64,000 nucleotides of DNA from Cytobacillus sp. S13-E01 (GTDB taxonomy: Bacteria; Bacillota; Bacilli; Bacillales; Bacillaceae_L). Below are positions 1 to 9,031 of this stretch, piece after piece; the first letter of the stretch is position 1; each line of letters opens with the position of its first letter. The stretch spans positions 62,001-126,000 of the forward strand of contig NZ_JARFVC010000008.1 in the NCBI RefSeq assembly GCF_029193815.1, written 5' to 3'. The position numbers and the translations under genes are program-made. The notes beneath the pieces are model-generated. The model ran no database searches. It worked only from the letters and a program-made list of their open reading frames with translations, and had not been told where the DNA came from.

Positions 1-987
1 ATGCTCAGCTACTTTACCTGTGATGCCCATAGATCGAACATCCACTAACAATAGATGATTATCTGTACCATCTGAAACAAGGTTTAAGCCTTCTTTTTTC
101 AAGCCTTCTGCTAAACGCTTGGCATTGTCGATGATATTTTGTGCGTATAGTTTAAAGTCGTCTTCAAGAGCTTCACCGAATGCTACAGCTTTTGCTGCAA
201 TTACATGCATCAGTGGTCCGCCTTGGATTCCAGGGAAGATTGACTTATCGATTTTCTTTGCATATTCTTCCTTACAAAGAATCATCCCACCACGAGGTCC
301 ACGAAGTGTTTTATGTGTTGTTGTCGTTACGAAATCTGCATATGGAACCGGGTTTTGATGGAGGCCAGCTGCAACTAGACCTGCGATATGAGCCATATCA
401 ACCATCATATATGCTCCAACTTCATCTGCAATTTCTTTAAAACGTTTAAAATCAATTGCACGAGGATACGCGCTTGCACCTGCAACAATTAATTTTGGTT
501 TATGTAATCTTGCTTTTTCAAGCACGTCATCATAATTAATTAGATGTGTCTCTTGATCAACACCATATTCAACGAAGTTGTACTGAATACCACTAAAGTT
601 AACTGGGCTTCCGTGAGTTAAGTGACCACCATGTGATAGATTCATCCCGAGTACCGTATCGCCTTGCTCTAAAATCGTGAAATAAACGGCCATATTCGCT
701 TGTGCACCAGAGTGCGGCTGTACGTTTACATGCTCAGCTCCGAAAATTTCTTTCGCTCTGTTGCGTGCAATGTTTTCAACAACATCAACATACTCACAAC
801 CACCATAATAGCGACGACCAGGGTAGCCTTCAGCATATTTATTTGTTAAAACGGATCCTTGTGCCTCCATTACGGCTTCACTAACAAAGTTTTCTGAAGC
901 AATAAGTTCGATCTTCGTGCGTTGTCTCCCTAACTCATCTTGAATAGCTGCAAAAACGCTTTCATCCTGCTGCGATAAATGTTTCAT
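1..987 (-). CDS. glyA: Serine hydroxymethyltransferase, partial (C-terminus off the window)
   Basis: PLP enzyme converting serine plus tetrahydrofolate to glycine plus 5,10-methylene-THF in the cytosol, the main one-carbon source. The minus-strand frame opens at ATG 987 behind an AAAGGGGGATT ribosome site ([20 protein letters not shown]) and stays open to base 1, giving 329 of the usual ~413 residues. Seen: the substrate-binding run LIASENFVS near residue 30, a glycine-rich stretch YPGRRYYGG near 56-63, and the PLP-lysine motif [14 protein letters not shown] with the Schiff-base lysine at about K226. The last ~85 residues lie left of the window. Gene order with ywlG, rpiB and ywlE upstream matches B. 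subtilis. Confidence 0.97.
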   Translation of the reverse strand, partial: MKHLSQQDESVFAAIQDELGRQRTKIELIASENFVSEAVMEAQGSVLTNKYAEGYPGRRYYGGCEYVDVVENIARNRAKEIFGAEHVNVQPHSGAQANMAVYFTILEQGDTVLGMNLSHGGHLTHGSPVNFSGIQYNFVEYGVDQETHLINYDDVLEKARLHKPKLIVAGASAYPRAIDFKRFKEIADEVGAYMMVDMAHIAGLVAAGLHQNPVPYADFVTTTTHKTLRGPRGGMILCKEEYAKKIDKSIFPGIQGGPLMHVIAAKAVAFGEALEDDFKLYAQNIIDNAKRLAEGLKKEGLNLVSDGTDNHLLLVDVRSMGITGKVAEH

Positions 988-1127
988 TGGAATCCCCCTT
1001 TATATCATTAAGCTTTTAGTGTATCTTTGTACTTTTCCTGCAAATTCTTCTTCATTTTAGCACTTTCCCAAGGTTAGAGGAAGGGATAGTCAGAATTATT
1101 TATCGGGATTCGTAGATTACAAAAACG

Positions 1128-1262
1128 GCTTGGACGAGTATTCTGGTAGTTTTGACTAGTATTTTAGCGATACAGGCTGGTATTTTATGACTATCGGCGA
1201 GTATTTTCAAAATTAGACGAGTATTTTGGTGTAATAGGCGAGTATTTCAATTTATTGGAAAT
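1128..1262. repeat. Degenerate ~22-bp repeat cluster, GACGAGTATTTT type
   Basis: The 409-base gap between glyA and ywlG has no gene. It carries about six diverged copies of a motif close to GRCGAGTATTTT (gacgagtattct, gactagtatttt, ggctggtatttt, ggcgagtatttt, gacgagtatttt, ggcgagtatttc), spaced roughly 20-24 bases. A related cluster lies near 53.34-53.44 kb. Function unknown. Confidence 0.7.
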
Positions 1263-1363
1263 AAACTTTCGGAGTTACTGTTGATTTTCACCTCATCTAG
1301 GGATAACGATGGTATTTGGTCAATGTATTAGTAACAATCTTGCAGAAAAGAGCCTACATAATA

Positions 1364-1392
1364 GAAAAAAATCCCCAAGCAAAGTGAGGATT
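1364..1392 (-). terminator. Intrinsic terminator of ywlG
   Basis: On the minus strand, AATCCTC pairs with GGGGATT (two G-T pairs) and is followed by a run of seven T residues, four bases past the ywlG stop codon. Confidence 0.6.
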
Positions 1393-1396
1393 ATGT

Positions 1397-1969
1397 TCAA
1401 CAAGTATAATTTTCTTCTTTTTCATCATAAACAGCTCTGGCACCACCGATAAGTTTTGGGCGTGTTTTGGCCAATGTGACATGAGCATGGCCAACCTGTT
1501 TAACTGTGCTTCTTAATGGCACGGCGACATGTTTTAAATGCATGCCTATAAAGGTATCTCCAATATCGATACCAGCATCAGCTTTAATAAACTCAACGAC
1601 AACAGGGTCCGTAAAATTGTGATAAGCATGTGTTGCCATTGCTCCTCCTGCAGAACGTACAGGTGTAACCGTTACGATATCATATTTTTTCGCTCTGGCA
1701 GTCTCACGTTCAACAATCAATGCTCGGTTTAAATGCTCACAACATTGGAACGCTAGCAGCACACCAGTTTTTTCTTGAAGCACTTTCACTTCGTTAAAAA
1801 TCATCGCTGCAACTTCCATTGTTCCTGATGTGCCTATTTTTTCACCAATCACTTCACTGGTGCTACATCCAATTACAAATAAATGATCATTTGACAAGGT
1901 CGCTTGTTCACTAAAATCCGCGAGTACTTTTTCTAACTGTTGTTTCCACAGTTCTATATCATTAGCCAC
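1397..1969 (-). CDS. ywlG: YwlG family protein (UPF0340, TIGR01440)
   Basis: Conserved Bacillus protein of unknown function, 190 residues, the usual family size. It starts at GTG ([14 protein letters not shown]) behind AAGGAAG about nine bases upstream. Conserved-looking stretches are [20 protein letters not shown] and [14 protein letters not shown]. The sequence looks soluble, with no signal peptide or membrane segment. It sits between rpiB and glyA as in B. subtilis and ends at its own terminator. Identity rests on sequence recall and synteny; no activity can be inferred. Confidence 0.9.
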   Translation of the reverse strand: MANDIELWKQQLEKVLADFSEQATLSNDHLFVIGCSTSEVIGEKIGTSGTMEVAAMIFNEVKVLQEKTGVLLAFQCCEHLNRALIVERETARAKKYDIVTVTPVRSAGGAMATHAYHNFTDPVVVEFIKADAGIDIGDTFIGMHLKHVAVPLRSTVKQVGHAHVTLAKTRPKLIGGARAVYDEKEENYTC

Positions 1970-1996
1970 TCCGCAATCTTCCTTTCACGAAACCTC

Positions 1997-2440
1997 TTAG
2001 CTATTTTTTTCATATGTCATCATTTTATTAACTCGCTTTTCATGTCTGCCACCTTCAAACTCGGTTGTTAGCCAGATTTGCGCAATATCACGTGCTAATC
2101 CAGGACCTATTACACGCTCACCCATTGCTAAAACATTGCTATCATTATGTTCACGAGTTGCTTTTGCACTAAATGTATCATGGACAAGCGCACAACGAAT
2201 GCCTTTAACTTTATTAGCAGCAATGCTCATGCCAATTCCAGTTCCACAAATTAAGATGCCCCGATCCACTTCACCATTTGCAACCTTTTCGGCAACAGGT
2301 ACAGCATAGTCTGGATAGTCGACCGAGGTATCGCACTCACAACCAAAATCAATATATTCAATTTCCATTTCATCCATTAATTTTTTTATTTCTTCACGAA
2401 TGTTTAAACCACCATGATCAGAAGCAATAGCTACTTTCAT
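1997..2440 (-). CDS. rpiB: Ribose-5-phosphate isomerase B
   Basis: Interconverts ribose 5-phosphate and ribulose 5-phosphate in the pentose phosphate pathway. The 147-residue product begins MKVAIASDHGG behind GGAGGGTG; an in-frame ATG 33 bases upstream adds a tail that would contain the ribosome site, so it is rejected. Visible RpiB features are the N-terminal SDHGG, DYPDYA near residues 40-45, the active-site segment ILICGTGIGMSIAANK with its cysteine, and the C-terminal NDSNVLAMGERVIG. B. subtilis ywlF is the counterpart. It is closely followed by ywlG. Confidence 0.95.
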   Translation of the reverse strand: MKVAIASDHGGLNIREEIKKLMDEMEIEYIDFGCECDTSVDYPDYAVPVAEKVANGEVDRGILICGTGIGMSIAANKVKGIRCALVHDTFSAKATREHNDSNVLAMGERVIGPGLARDIAQIWLTTEFEGGRHEKRVNKMMTYEKNS

Positions 2441-2648
2441 TAAAACACCCTCCGTTTGCACATTTTTACCCATTTTATCATTTCAAGTTCTTAAAAACTA
2501 TTGTTAATAACGTCTATTTTTGTAGGCTCTTGTAACAATAGGTCTGACCATATAAAAAATGAATTACTTAATTTCTGCCTTGTCATCATTTTTCATATGG
2601 TAGAGACATCAATCTTTCTGAAAAAGGCATTACTATTACCCGATTTGT

Positions 2649-3101
2649 TCATATTTTTTTTAGTTTTATTAGTAATCTTTCAATCAACTGATTAAGCTCC
2701 TTATAGGTGTCACGATATATCGGCAACGGACCGCCAAATGGATCGGTAATATCACTATCTAACCCTACTTGTCCATCTCCAACAAGTTCTTTAAGTGTAA
2801 ACGTTTTACTTAACGCTTGTGGAAAACGCTCTAGAATTAATGTTTTATGACTTGTTGTCATCGTTAAAATATACGTCGCCCAATCGACCTGTTCTCCCGT
2901 GAGCAATGAAGACTGATGGTTAATCGGTATTCCTTCCTCAGTTAGGACTTTTTGAGTATTTAAAGAAGCCTCACTAAGGTTATCGGCAAACATGCCTGCT
3001 GATTTCGCGGCAATATCAGAGTGTTGTTTACTTTTAAGGATCGCTTCTGCCATTGGGCTCCGACACGTATTTCCTGTACAAACAAATAAAATGTTAGTCA
3101 T
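2649..3101 (-). CDS. ywlE: Protein-arginine phosphatase (low-molecular-weight PTP family)
   Basis: Removes phosphate from phospho-arginine, opposing the McsB kinase in the CtsR/Clp stress pathway (established for B. subtilis YwlE). The P-loop FVCTGNTCRSPMAEA near the N-terminus is the CX5R signature; the threonine two residues before the arginine is the residue that favours phospho-arginine over phospho-tyrosine in characterised YwlE. The acid-loop DPFGG is present near the C-terminus. The start MTNILFVCTG has GGAGG seven bases upstream, so the in-frame extension to 3152 is rejected. 150 residues, normal for the family. Confidence 0.93.
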   Translation of the reverse strand: MTNILFVCTGNTCRSPMAEAILKSKQHSDIAAKSAGMFADNLSEASLNTQKVLTEEGIPINHQSSLLTGEQVDWATYILTMTTSHKTLILERFPQALSKTFTLKELVGDGQVGLDSDITDPFGGPLPIYRDTYKELNQLIERLLIKLKKI

Positions 3102-3190
3102 TAGCTTCCTCCTTACTACAATAGCTACCGTTTTATTTTTCCATTTAACCAATATTATAAAACATATAAAAACATATACATAGCGGGAAC

Positions 3191-3223
3191 AGAAATAAAG
3201 AGCCGGAAAACATCTCCCGACTC
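3191..3223 (-). terminator. Terminator downstream of mntP
   Basis: Minus-strand hairpin GAGTCGG / CCGGCTC (one G-T pair) followed by TTTATTT, 25 bases past the mntP stop. Confidence 0.55.
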
Positions 3224-3247
3224 ACAAAAATGTCATAAGGTATTATT

Positions 3248-3802
3248 TTAAAAAGGAAGGAGTAATTTTATCCCAAAAGCTAGTAGAATACTTCCTCCTA
3301 ATGCCTCGCTATATGACCCAAACCAGTTTTGAGCTCTTCTTCCTAATAATAAGCCAATCCAAGTTAAAAACATACTTACTATACCAAACATAAGAATTGT
3401 TATAACCGTGCGTGCACCATATATACCTAAGCTTAAACCAACTGAAAAGCTATCTAAACTTACACTTAAGGCGAAAATAAATAACCCAAACCCCACTGGA
3501 GTAATCATTCTTGCTTCTTCTTCTTTAAGTGAAGACCTAATCATTTGAAACCCAAGTAAAAGTAATAAAATACCACCTGCATAGGTTGCAATCATACCAA
3601 ATTGGTCTGATAAAAATCTTCCTATTATCATCCCTGTTAAGGGCATCCATACATGGAACAATCCAATTATAAGGCCTATGTAAAATATTTGTTTAAGACG
3701 TAATTGAATAAGACCCATCCCAAGGCCCACAGAAAAAGCGTCCATTCCTAATGCAAATGCCATTACAAATAAAGTTAAGAATTCTCCCAGAACACTTGCC
3801 AC
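3248..3802 (-). CDS. mntP: Manganese efflux pump MntP
   Basis: Integral membrane exporter protecting against Mn(II) excess. The 184-residue protein has about six hydrophobic helices in two related halves. Each half carries an acidic motif, [14 protein letters not shown] near residue 20 and [14 protein letters not shown] near 115, which are the conserved MntP/YebN aspartates. Start GTG (MASVLGEFL) follows AGGAGGT by eight bases. B. subtilis ywlD is the counterpart at the same position. No yybP-ykoY manganese riboswitch is visible in the 174 bases upstream. Confidence 0.92.
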   Translation of the reverse strand: MASVLGEFLTLFVMAFALGMDAFSVGLGMGLIQLRLKQIFYIGLIIGLFHVWMPLTGMIIGRFLSDQFGMIATYAGGILLLLLGFQMIRSSLKEEEARMITPVGFGLFIFALSVSLDSFSVGLSLGIYGARTVITILMFGIVSMFLTWIGLLLGRRAQNWFGSYSEALGGSILLAFGIKLLLPF

Positions 3803-3934
3803 CCACTCCTACCTCCTCGGACTCGTCTATTTTCAATTTATGCACGTCCAACTAAAAATAGACTTAGAAAAGAGTTAGGTCTTATTATGGTAGAAAAGTA
3901 ACAGAGCAAAGAACAGACCAAAATTAAAAATTAG

Positions 3935-3973
3935 AACAAAAAGGTTGGCGTCAGACTCTGCCTGATACCAACC
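3935..3973 (-). terminator. Intrinsic terminator of tsaC
   Basis: Hairpin with arms AGGTTGG / CCAACCT extended by imperfect pairing of the inner bases; the minus-strand sequence continues into TTTTTG. It lies immediately after the tsaC stop and insulates mntP. Confidence 0.7.
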
Positions 3974-3976
3974 TCT

Positions 3977-5020
3977 TTATTCATGAATAACTTCGTTTCC
4001 TGCAGCTTTTAACAGGCGGTTCATGATTGCCTGTCCTACACCATCCTGTGGAAAACTTTCGCTATAAATGATATCCACACTTTTTTCATCAAATGTGCGT
4101 AATACATCATAGAGCTGACTTGCTACACTCGGTAAATCCGCTCTTAATCCACATACTAGAGTAGTGTCCGCTTGGTAGGAATCCTTGGTTTCCTCTGTAG
4201 CAAGTACACCGACTCTTAATCCAGCCATTTTCTGTTTATCAACAAGCCGCTGTAGAAATTGTGGACTACCAAACACAACCGTTAATGGAGACTTTGGTGC
4301 ATAATGAGTATATTTCATGCCAGGTGACTTAGGTGCTTGTCCCTCTTCAAATAATGAATGGTCAATGGAAACTTGCCCAATTACCGCCTCCAACTGTTCC
4401 TTAGTTACACCACCTGGACGTAAAATAACTGGAATGTCCGCAGTACAATCTAATACAGTCGATTCAAGCCCAACTCCAGTTGAGCCTCCATCAATGATAG
4501 CTGAAATTCTACCATTTAAATCAGTAATAACATGTTTTGCTACGGTAGGACTAGGTTTACCAGAAAGGTTTGCACTTGGTGCCGCAAGTGGAAGATTTGC
4601 AACTTTGATTAAGGCAAGCGCAATTGGATGATCTGGCATTCGAACCGCTATTGTTTCTAATCCAGCAGTTACTTTTTCCCCTACAGCTCCGTTCTTTTTC
4701 TTCAAAACAAGTGTTAGCGGACCAGGCCAAAATTCCTTAATTAATACATCAACGAATTCTGGAATATCCACAGCTATGTTAGTAAGTTGTTCTGAATGTG
4801 CGATATGCACAATAAGAGGATTGTCACTTGGACGTCCTTTAGCCTCAAAAATCTTAGCAACTGCTTCATCTGAAGATGCATTTGCCCCCAATCCATATAC
4901 TGTCTCAGTCGGAAATGCGACAACCTCATTATTGGAAAGAAGCTTTGCCGCTTCAATAATCTGTGGATTACTCTCTAACTGTTCATCAAAGTTATTCACA
5001 ACCCATATTTTTGTATCCAT
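3977..5020 (-). CDS. tsaC: L-threonylcarbamoyladenylate synthase (Sua5/YwlC type)
   Basis: Makes threonylcarbamoyl-AMP from threonine, bicarbonate and ATP, the first step of t6A37 tRNA modification. The 347-residue product has the YrdC domain first (FPTETVYGLGANA near 40; KGRPSDNPLIVHI; APSANLSGKPSPT near 170) and then the Sua5 domain (SPGMKYTHYAPK near 250). This is the long Sua5 form. Start MDTKIWVVNN has AGGAGG upstream; the longer in-frame start at 5077 is unsupported. The gap upstream of the gene is the DnaA-box cluster, as known at ywlC in B. subtilis. Confidence 0.95.
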   Translation of the reverse strand: MDTKIWVVNNFDEQLESNPQIIEAAKLLSNNEVVAFPTETVYGLGANASSDEAVAKIFEAKGRPSDNPLIVHIAHSEQLTNIAVDIPEFVDVLIKEFWPGPLTLVLKKKNGAVGEKVTAGLETIAVRMPDHPIALALIKVANLPLAAPSANLSGKPSPTVAKHVITDLNGRISAIIDGGSTGVGLESTVLDCTADIPVILRPGGVTKEQLEAVIGQVSIDHSLFEEGQAPKSPGMKYTHYAPKSPLTVVFGSPQFLQRLVDKQKMAGLRVGVLATEETKDSYQADTTLVCGLRADLPSVASQLYDVLRTFDEKSVDIIYSESFPQDGVGQAIMNRLLKAAGNEVIHE

Positions 5021-5126
5021 AAAGCTTACCTCCTGTTGAAAAACCGCTTTATAGCGCAATAATGCTAATAATATCACACTTTAACTATCACTGAAGTATA
5101 ATTTACTGTAGGACGCAAAACAAGCC

Positions 5127-5300
5127 TTATCCACAAATTGTGGATAAGGACTCGTAAACAGTGGATAACTTTGGGGATTATTGAACTAACTAAGGGAAAT
5201 TTGTTTTTTATGGCCCTCATCGAAAAAACGGGATAAGCACCGTTTTATAATGTGGATATCTTACCTTAGACTTGTTCTCATGAAGATAGAGTTATCCACA
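5127..5300. promoter_or_regulatory. DnaA-box cluster
   Basis: Perfect DnaA boxes TTATCCACA at 5127-5135 (+), 5139-5147 (-) and 5292-5300 (+), with single-mismatch boxes at 5160-5168 (-) and 5251-5259 (-). A further perfect box lies at 5604-5612 inside ywlB. The first two face each other with three bases between. In B. subtilis one of the described DnaA-box clusters that restrain replication initiation is at ywlC, the orthologue of the adjacent gene. The cluster fills the ywlB-tsaC gap and enters the 3' end of ywlB. Confidence 0.85.
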
Positions 5301-5710
5301 TCTCCTAATACATGTTGGAGATGCTGGGACACTTTTAAATGATCTGGCAGCTCGTCCTTACCAATCTGATCAAAGCCAAGCATCGTAAAGAATTCAACTG
5401 AAGCTTGTTTATTTGTTGCTAGATAAAGGTTTCTCAGCTCCTTTTGTTTTGCAAGAGATAGAATTCCTTTAAACAAAGCTAGAATCTGAGGCTGCTCTAA
5501 TTTAGGGCTAATGACTAATGAACGAAGTAGTCCATCTTCATTTACTCTCTCAATTCCTAGTGTTGCTATCAATTTCTGGTCCAAATCTTCCATAAGAATA
5601 AAATTATCCACAGTCGGATCAACGCCATCTGAATTCACATTTGCTTGTCCTAAAAAGTCCTTTAGACGGCTTATATCATTTTCATTCGCTATTTTAATTT
5701 GCCCTAACAC
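5261..5710 (-). CDS. ywlB: GNAT-family N-acetyltransferase (YwlB-like)
   Basis: Predicted cytosolic acetyl-CoA-dependent acyltransferase, 149 residues, substrate unknown. The fold is suggested by the strand-loop order LIATLGIERVNEDGLLRSLVI, a weakly conserved acetyl-CoA region, and the typical late motif ASVEFFTMLGFDQIG. GTG start (MLGQIKIANEN) behind GAGGTGG. Position between spoIIR and tsaC matches B. subtilis ywlB. Its 3' end contains a DnaA box and the coding region holds another, so part of the DnaA-box cluster is embedded in the gene. Confidence 0.7.
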   Translation of the reverse strand: MLGQIKIANENDISRLKDFLGQANVNSDGVDPTVDNFILMEDLDQKLIATLGIERVNEDGLLRSLVISPKLEQPQILALFKGILSLAKQKELRNLYLATNKQASVEFFTMLGFDQIGKDELPDHLKVSQHLQHVLGDVDNSIFMRTSLR

Positions 5711-5790
5711 AGGTCCACCTCATTTTTTAGATTTTCTATTATCTAATCTATGAGGGAGGATAAAAAATAGACCATTTTAGAGGTTATTCT

Positions 5791-5854
5791 TAAAAGATAA
5801 GAAAGTTTGTACCTAGTTTTAGTGTCTAGCATCAGGCGCCTTGCGTTTTTCTTA
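5791..5854 (+). repeat. Dispersed repeat, short form (copy A)
   Basis: Runs from TAAAAGATAAGAAAGT through GTGTCTAGC to GGCGCCTTGCG and TTTTTCTTAA. It is one of about 14 copies in the window; this one consists of the two termini joined without the internal region. Confidence 0.8.
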
Positions 5855-5879
5855 ATTTAGTAGATAGACTTGACGTTTA

Positions 5880-6512
5880 TTATCTAAACAATGATGTAAA
5901 GAACTCTATGATAAAGAATTTAACCTTCACCTCTTCTTTTTCATCTTCTACTACTAGATTATCGCCATCTTCCTTTTGGTTTTCATTTGCAGGCTGTGTG
6001 TCTACTGCCTCGCCGCTTGAGAAGTCTAGGAAACATAATGGTGGGAATAGCACACACCACCAATTTGCACCTTTCCCTTCACCTAAAGTGATTAGAATCG
6101 CTTCATATTCACCAGCAGGATAAATAAAGTTTCCATAAAGCTTTGTCGGAAATTCGACATTACTATCAAAATCTACTGTGTAGGTTTGATCAACTTTTTC
6201 TTCTACTAATGTTCTTTCTACTACTGCTTCAATATCGCTCAAACGGCTTTTAATTAACTCTCTTGCTGCTTCAAGCGATGTAAGTTCTTCAACCCATTTT
6301 GTGATTTCCGCATTAACTTCATCACGAATCTTTCTTTTTAACCTTTGATCTTTTTCAGAGTCACTATTACCAAGAATACGCAAACGGATAGCTTCATCCG
6401 GAATGACTACTGGACCACTAGCCTCTGCTGACAGTCGGTCACTATATAAACCTACATTAGTTCCAATAAATAATAATAGAATATAAATGATGATTACGAT
6501 TTGATTTTTCAT
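5880..6512 (-). CDS. spoIIR: Stage II sporulation protein R
   Basis: Forespore-made secreted signal that activates the SpoIIGA protease to process pro-sigma-E in the mother cell. The 210-residue protein has an N-terminal hydrophobic segment (IVIIIYILLLFIGTNVG, residues ~4-20), the family stretch IRLRILGNSDSEKDQ near 43, and YGNFIYPAGEYEAILITLG followed by NWWCVLFPPLCFLD. An acidic linker and a short hydrophobic C-terminus follow. In B. subtilis it is sigma-F-dependent; I could not find a convincing sigma-F promoter here. Downstream of prfA-prmC as in B. subtilis. Confidence 0.93.
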   Translation of the reverse strand: MKNQIVIIIYILLLFIGTNVGLYSDRLSAEASGPVVIPDEAIRLRILGNSDSEKDQRLKRKIRDEVNAEITKWVEELTSLEAARELIKSRLSDIEAVVERTLVEEKVDQTYTVDFDSNVEFPTKLYGNFIYPAGEYEAILITLGEGKGANWWCVLFPPLCFLDFSSGEAVDTQPANENQKEDGDNLVVEDEKEEVKVKFFIIEFFTSLFR

Positions 6513-6601
6513 TTTACTAGCACCGCCCCTTCACTAAGACAGTCTAGACAAGAGATGCTAATCTTAAACTAGTAAAATCAAAAAAATCTAGTAATCTTTA
6601 A

Positions 6602-6698
6602 TTTATCCCATGATTAACGCGCAGTAAAACCCCAATCTCAAACTTAGGGAAGTTTAGGTGGGGGATTGAAGAAAAAACCCACTGATTGAAGGTTCACT
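6602..6698 (+). mobile_element. Minimal IS200/IS605-like end-to-end relic
   Basis: In the 247-base gap between prmC and spoIIR. It begins TTTATCCC with ATTAACGCGCAGTAAAACC and ends in a GTGGGGGATTGAAG hairpin pairing with ACCCAC, then TGATTGAAGGTTCAC. Both ends resemble those at 49213-49474 and, from memory, the ends of IS200/IS605 (tnpB) elements in Bacillus. No transposase or tnpB is present. The element family is inferred. Confidence 0.45.
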
Positions 6699-6759
6699 TA
6701 TAGATGATAGAATTGCTTGTAAAAAGGGGGAAAGCGCCTTTAGTTCGATTGACGCTTTA

Positions 6760-7629
6760 CTAAAATCCTATCTCCGCAAACACCATTCGATCCTTCCCAT
6801 TAATATCATTCATTACTTCAATTGTTGCTAACGGAAAGGTCGCAGCTAGCATATCTGCAACTGCCTGACCCTGGCCAACACCGACTTCAAAGGCCACCAC
6901 CCCTTTTTCGTTAAGTACCTGGGGAATTTCAATCATAAAGCGGCGATAAAAATCCAATCCATCCTTCCCGCCAACTAATGCACGAATGGGTTCATGATCT
7001 TTTACCACTGTGGATAGTGTTTCAATATCTAGATCAGGAATATATGGAGGATTTGATACAACGATGTCAACCTTCTTCTTGCGCATAATCAAAGGCTGTA
7101 ATAGATCACCTTCATAAAAATGAACTTTTGCATGTAGACGTTCTGCGTTTAGTTTTGCCACTTCAATCGACTCTTTTGCGATATCAACCGTACACATTTC
7201 TATAGCAGGATTTTCTAAAGCAAGTGTGACCGCAATTGCACCACTTCCAGTTCCGACATCAACCGCAGATACTGTTTCACCGTCTACATATAACCTTTTT
7301 ACTCGCTTAAGAACACCTTCAACAAGCTCTTCTGTTTCAGGACGTGGAATAAGAACTTCTGTATTCACCTTAAATGTACGACCATAAAAATCTTCAAAGC
7401 CGATGATGTATTGAACAGGTATTCCATCGATATGTTTTTTTACGTCACTAATAAATTGCTCAATAATGCTAGGTTCAATGTCTTCACGCAGGCTTGCCAA
7501 TAAACTGGAACGAATCATTTTTAAATGATGACTTAGTAACAGTTCGCCAACGTTTTCATCTCGGTTAGAGTTGCGTAAACAAGAAGAAGCCCAGTTTAGG
7601 GCTTCATACACTTTTGAGAATTGCTCCAT
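6760..7629 (-). CDS. prmC: Peptide chain release factor N5-glutamine methyltransferase
   Basis: SAM-dependent enzyme that methylates the GGQ glutamine of release factors 1 and 2. The N-terminal helical substrate domain is followed by a Rossmann methyltransferase domain with DVGTGSGAIAV (residues ~124-134) and the catalytic NPPY motif at ~193-196. 289 residues, normal length. The start codon shares one base with the prfA stop (TAATG), so the enzyme is translationally coupled to its substrate, as in most Bacillus. Confidence 0.96.
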   Translation of the reverse strand: MEQFSKVYEALNWASSCLRNSNRDENVGELLLSHHLKMIRSSLLASLREDIEPSIIEQFISDVKKHIDGIPVQYIIGFEDFYGRTFKVNTEVLIPRPETEELVEGVLKRVKRLYVDGETVSAVDVGTGSGAIAVTLALENPAIEMCTVDIAKESIEVAKLNAERLHAKVHFYEGDLLQPLIMRKKKVDIVVSNPPYIPDLDIETLSTVVKDHEPIRALVGGKDGLDFYRRFMIEIPQVLNEKGVVAFEVGVGQGQAVADMLAATFPLATIEVMNDINGKDRMVFAEIGF

Positions 7630-8696
7630 TACTCAGCTTGCTCCATTCGATATGCCTGATCTTCCATGATTAAAGCATTAACCACTTCATCAAGCTTTCC
7701 TTGTAAAATTTGATCAAGTTTTTGAATCGTTAAGCCGATTCGGTGGTCAGTTACACGGTTTTGCGGGAAGTTATATGTTCTAATACGTTCAGAACGGTCT
7801 CCAGTACCCACTGCTGATTTACGAGTTTGATCATATTCTGCTTGAATTTCACGGTTGATTTTATCATAAACCCGAGCACGCAGTACCTTCATTGCTTTTT
7901 CTTTGTTCTTAATTTGAGATTTTTCATCCTGACAAGTTACAACAGTGTTTGTCGGCACATGTGTTAAACGAACAGCAGACATCGTTGTGTTTACACTTTG
8001 ACCACCAGCTCCACTTGATGCATACGTATCTGTACGGATATCCTTTTCGTGGATTTCAACTTCTACTTCTTCTGCCTCTGGTAAGCAAGCAACTGTTGCA
8101 GTAGAAGTATGGATACGACCACCAGATTCTGTTTCAGGTACACGTTGCACCCGATGGGCACCATTTTCAAATTTTAACTTTGAATACGCACCTTTACCAC
8201 TGATCATGAAAATGATTTCTTTGTACCCACCAACACCTGTTGAGTTGGCATCAATTACCTCTGTTTTCCAGCCTTGTGCCTCAGCAAAACGACTGTACAT
8301 TCGATATAGATCGCCCGCAAATAATGCAGCTTCATCTCCGCCTGCCGCACCACGAATCTCCATGATAACGTTTTTATCATCATTCGGATCTTTCGGTATC
8401 AGAAGTATCCGCAATTTCTCACTAATTACTTCAAGTTGCTCCTGTAATTCTGAAAGTTCTTCCTTAACCATCTCACGCATATCAGCATCTAACTTTTCAT
8501 CAAACATAGCCTTTGCATCTTCGATTTGTTCCTTAATTGATTTATACTCTCTAAATACTGCTACAGTATCTTGTATATCTGATTGTTCTTTGGAATATTC
8601 TCGTAATTTATTATTGTCATTTATGATATCGGGGTCACTTAACAATTGATTTAGTTTTTCATAACGAGCCTCAACAGCTTCTAAACGATCAAACAC
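7629..8696 (-). CDS. prfA: Peptide chain release factor 1
   Basis: Recognises UAA and UAG stop codons and triggers peptide release. It carries the GGQ loop [20 protein letters not shown] near residue 230. The anticodon-mimic region typical of RF1 precedes it, and the C-terminal half contains [20 protein letters not shown] chose the second GTG ([15 protein letters not shown], 355 residues) because AGAGGTGA lies just upstream and the B. subtilis protein starts at the equivalent residue; a GTG nine bases earlier is also open. First gene of the prfA-prmC pair. Confidence 0.97.
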   Translation of the reverse strand: MFDRLEAVEARYEKLNQLLSDPDIINDNNKLREYSKEQSDIQDTVAVFREYKSIKEQIEDAKAMFDEKLDADMREMVKEELSELQEQLEVISEKLRILLIPKDPNDDKNVIMEIRGAAGGDEAALFAGDLYRMYSRFAEAQGWKTEVIDANSTGVGGYKEIIFMISGKGAYSKLKFENGAHRVQRVPETESGGRIHTSTATVACLPEAEEVEVEIHEKDIRTDTYASSGAGGQSVNTTMSAVRLTHVPTNTVVTCQDEKSQIKNKEKAMKVLRARVYDKINREIQAEYDQTRKSAVGTGDRSERIRTYNFPQNRVTDHRIGLTIQKLDQILQGKLDEVVNALIMEDQAYRMEQAE

Positions 8697-8770
8697 ACTA
8701 TTCACCTCTAATTTTAGTCCATAACATTCTAATTATAGTATAGGTTATGCAAAGCGTCAAAGCAAATTGT

Positions 8771-8800
8771 AAGAAAAGCGCAGGGCGCCCGCTTGTCACC
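8771..8800 (-). repeat. Dispersed repeat, truncated end (copy B)
   Basis: AAGAAAAGCGCAGGGCGCCC, the reverse complement of the conserved 3' end of the dispersed family, followed by unrelated sequence. It lies in the 335-base gap between the divergent prfA and racA genes. Confidence 0.65.
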
Positions 8801-8894
8801 CCAAAGCTATATTTATCATTATTCTCCATAAACAATCGACACCTTATTTAGTTATTTGTAAGAAATCTTCTTTCTTTGCCGAATAAGAACTAGT

Positions 8895-8933
8895 TTTGTC
8901 TAATAGGAAGGATTGGTTAAATAAATGGAGAAA
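8895..8933 (+). promoter_or_regulatory. Candidate sigma-H promoter and 0A box for racA
   Basis: GAAGGATTG, 11 bases, then GGAGAAA fits the sigma-H consensus RNAGGAWWW-N11/12-RNNGAAT with two mismatches. TTTGTCTAA at 8895-8903 is one base from a 0A box. racA is controlled by sigma-H and Spo0A in B. subtilis, which supports but does not prove the call. Confidence 0.4.
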
Positions 8934-9031
8934 CTCTACTTTAACAATTGTTCAAAAAGCTCGGATGGCGTTTTTGTTTCATAATACGTATGCGTTTTGG
9001 ACGAGCATTGTAAGAATAGGGGAGTGGTTTT

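Noticed and set aside
2498-2541. Inverted repeat CTATTGTTA / TAACAATAG between ywlE and rpiB
   Set aside because: Nine AT-rich pairs with a 26-base loop in an AT-rich gap; no supporting context for a regulatory role.
6513-6759. Sigma-F promoter for spoIIR
   Set aside because: GGATAAATTA resembles a -10 but no GYATA lies 15 bases upstream; the match would sit in the mobile-element relic.
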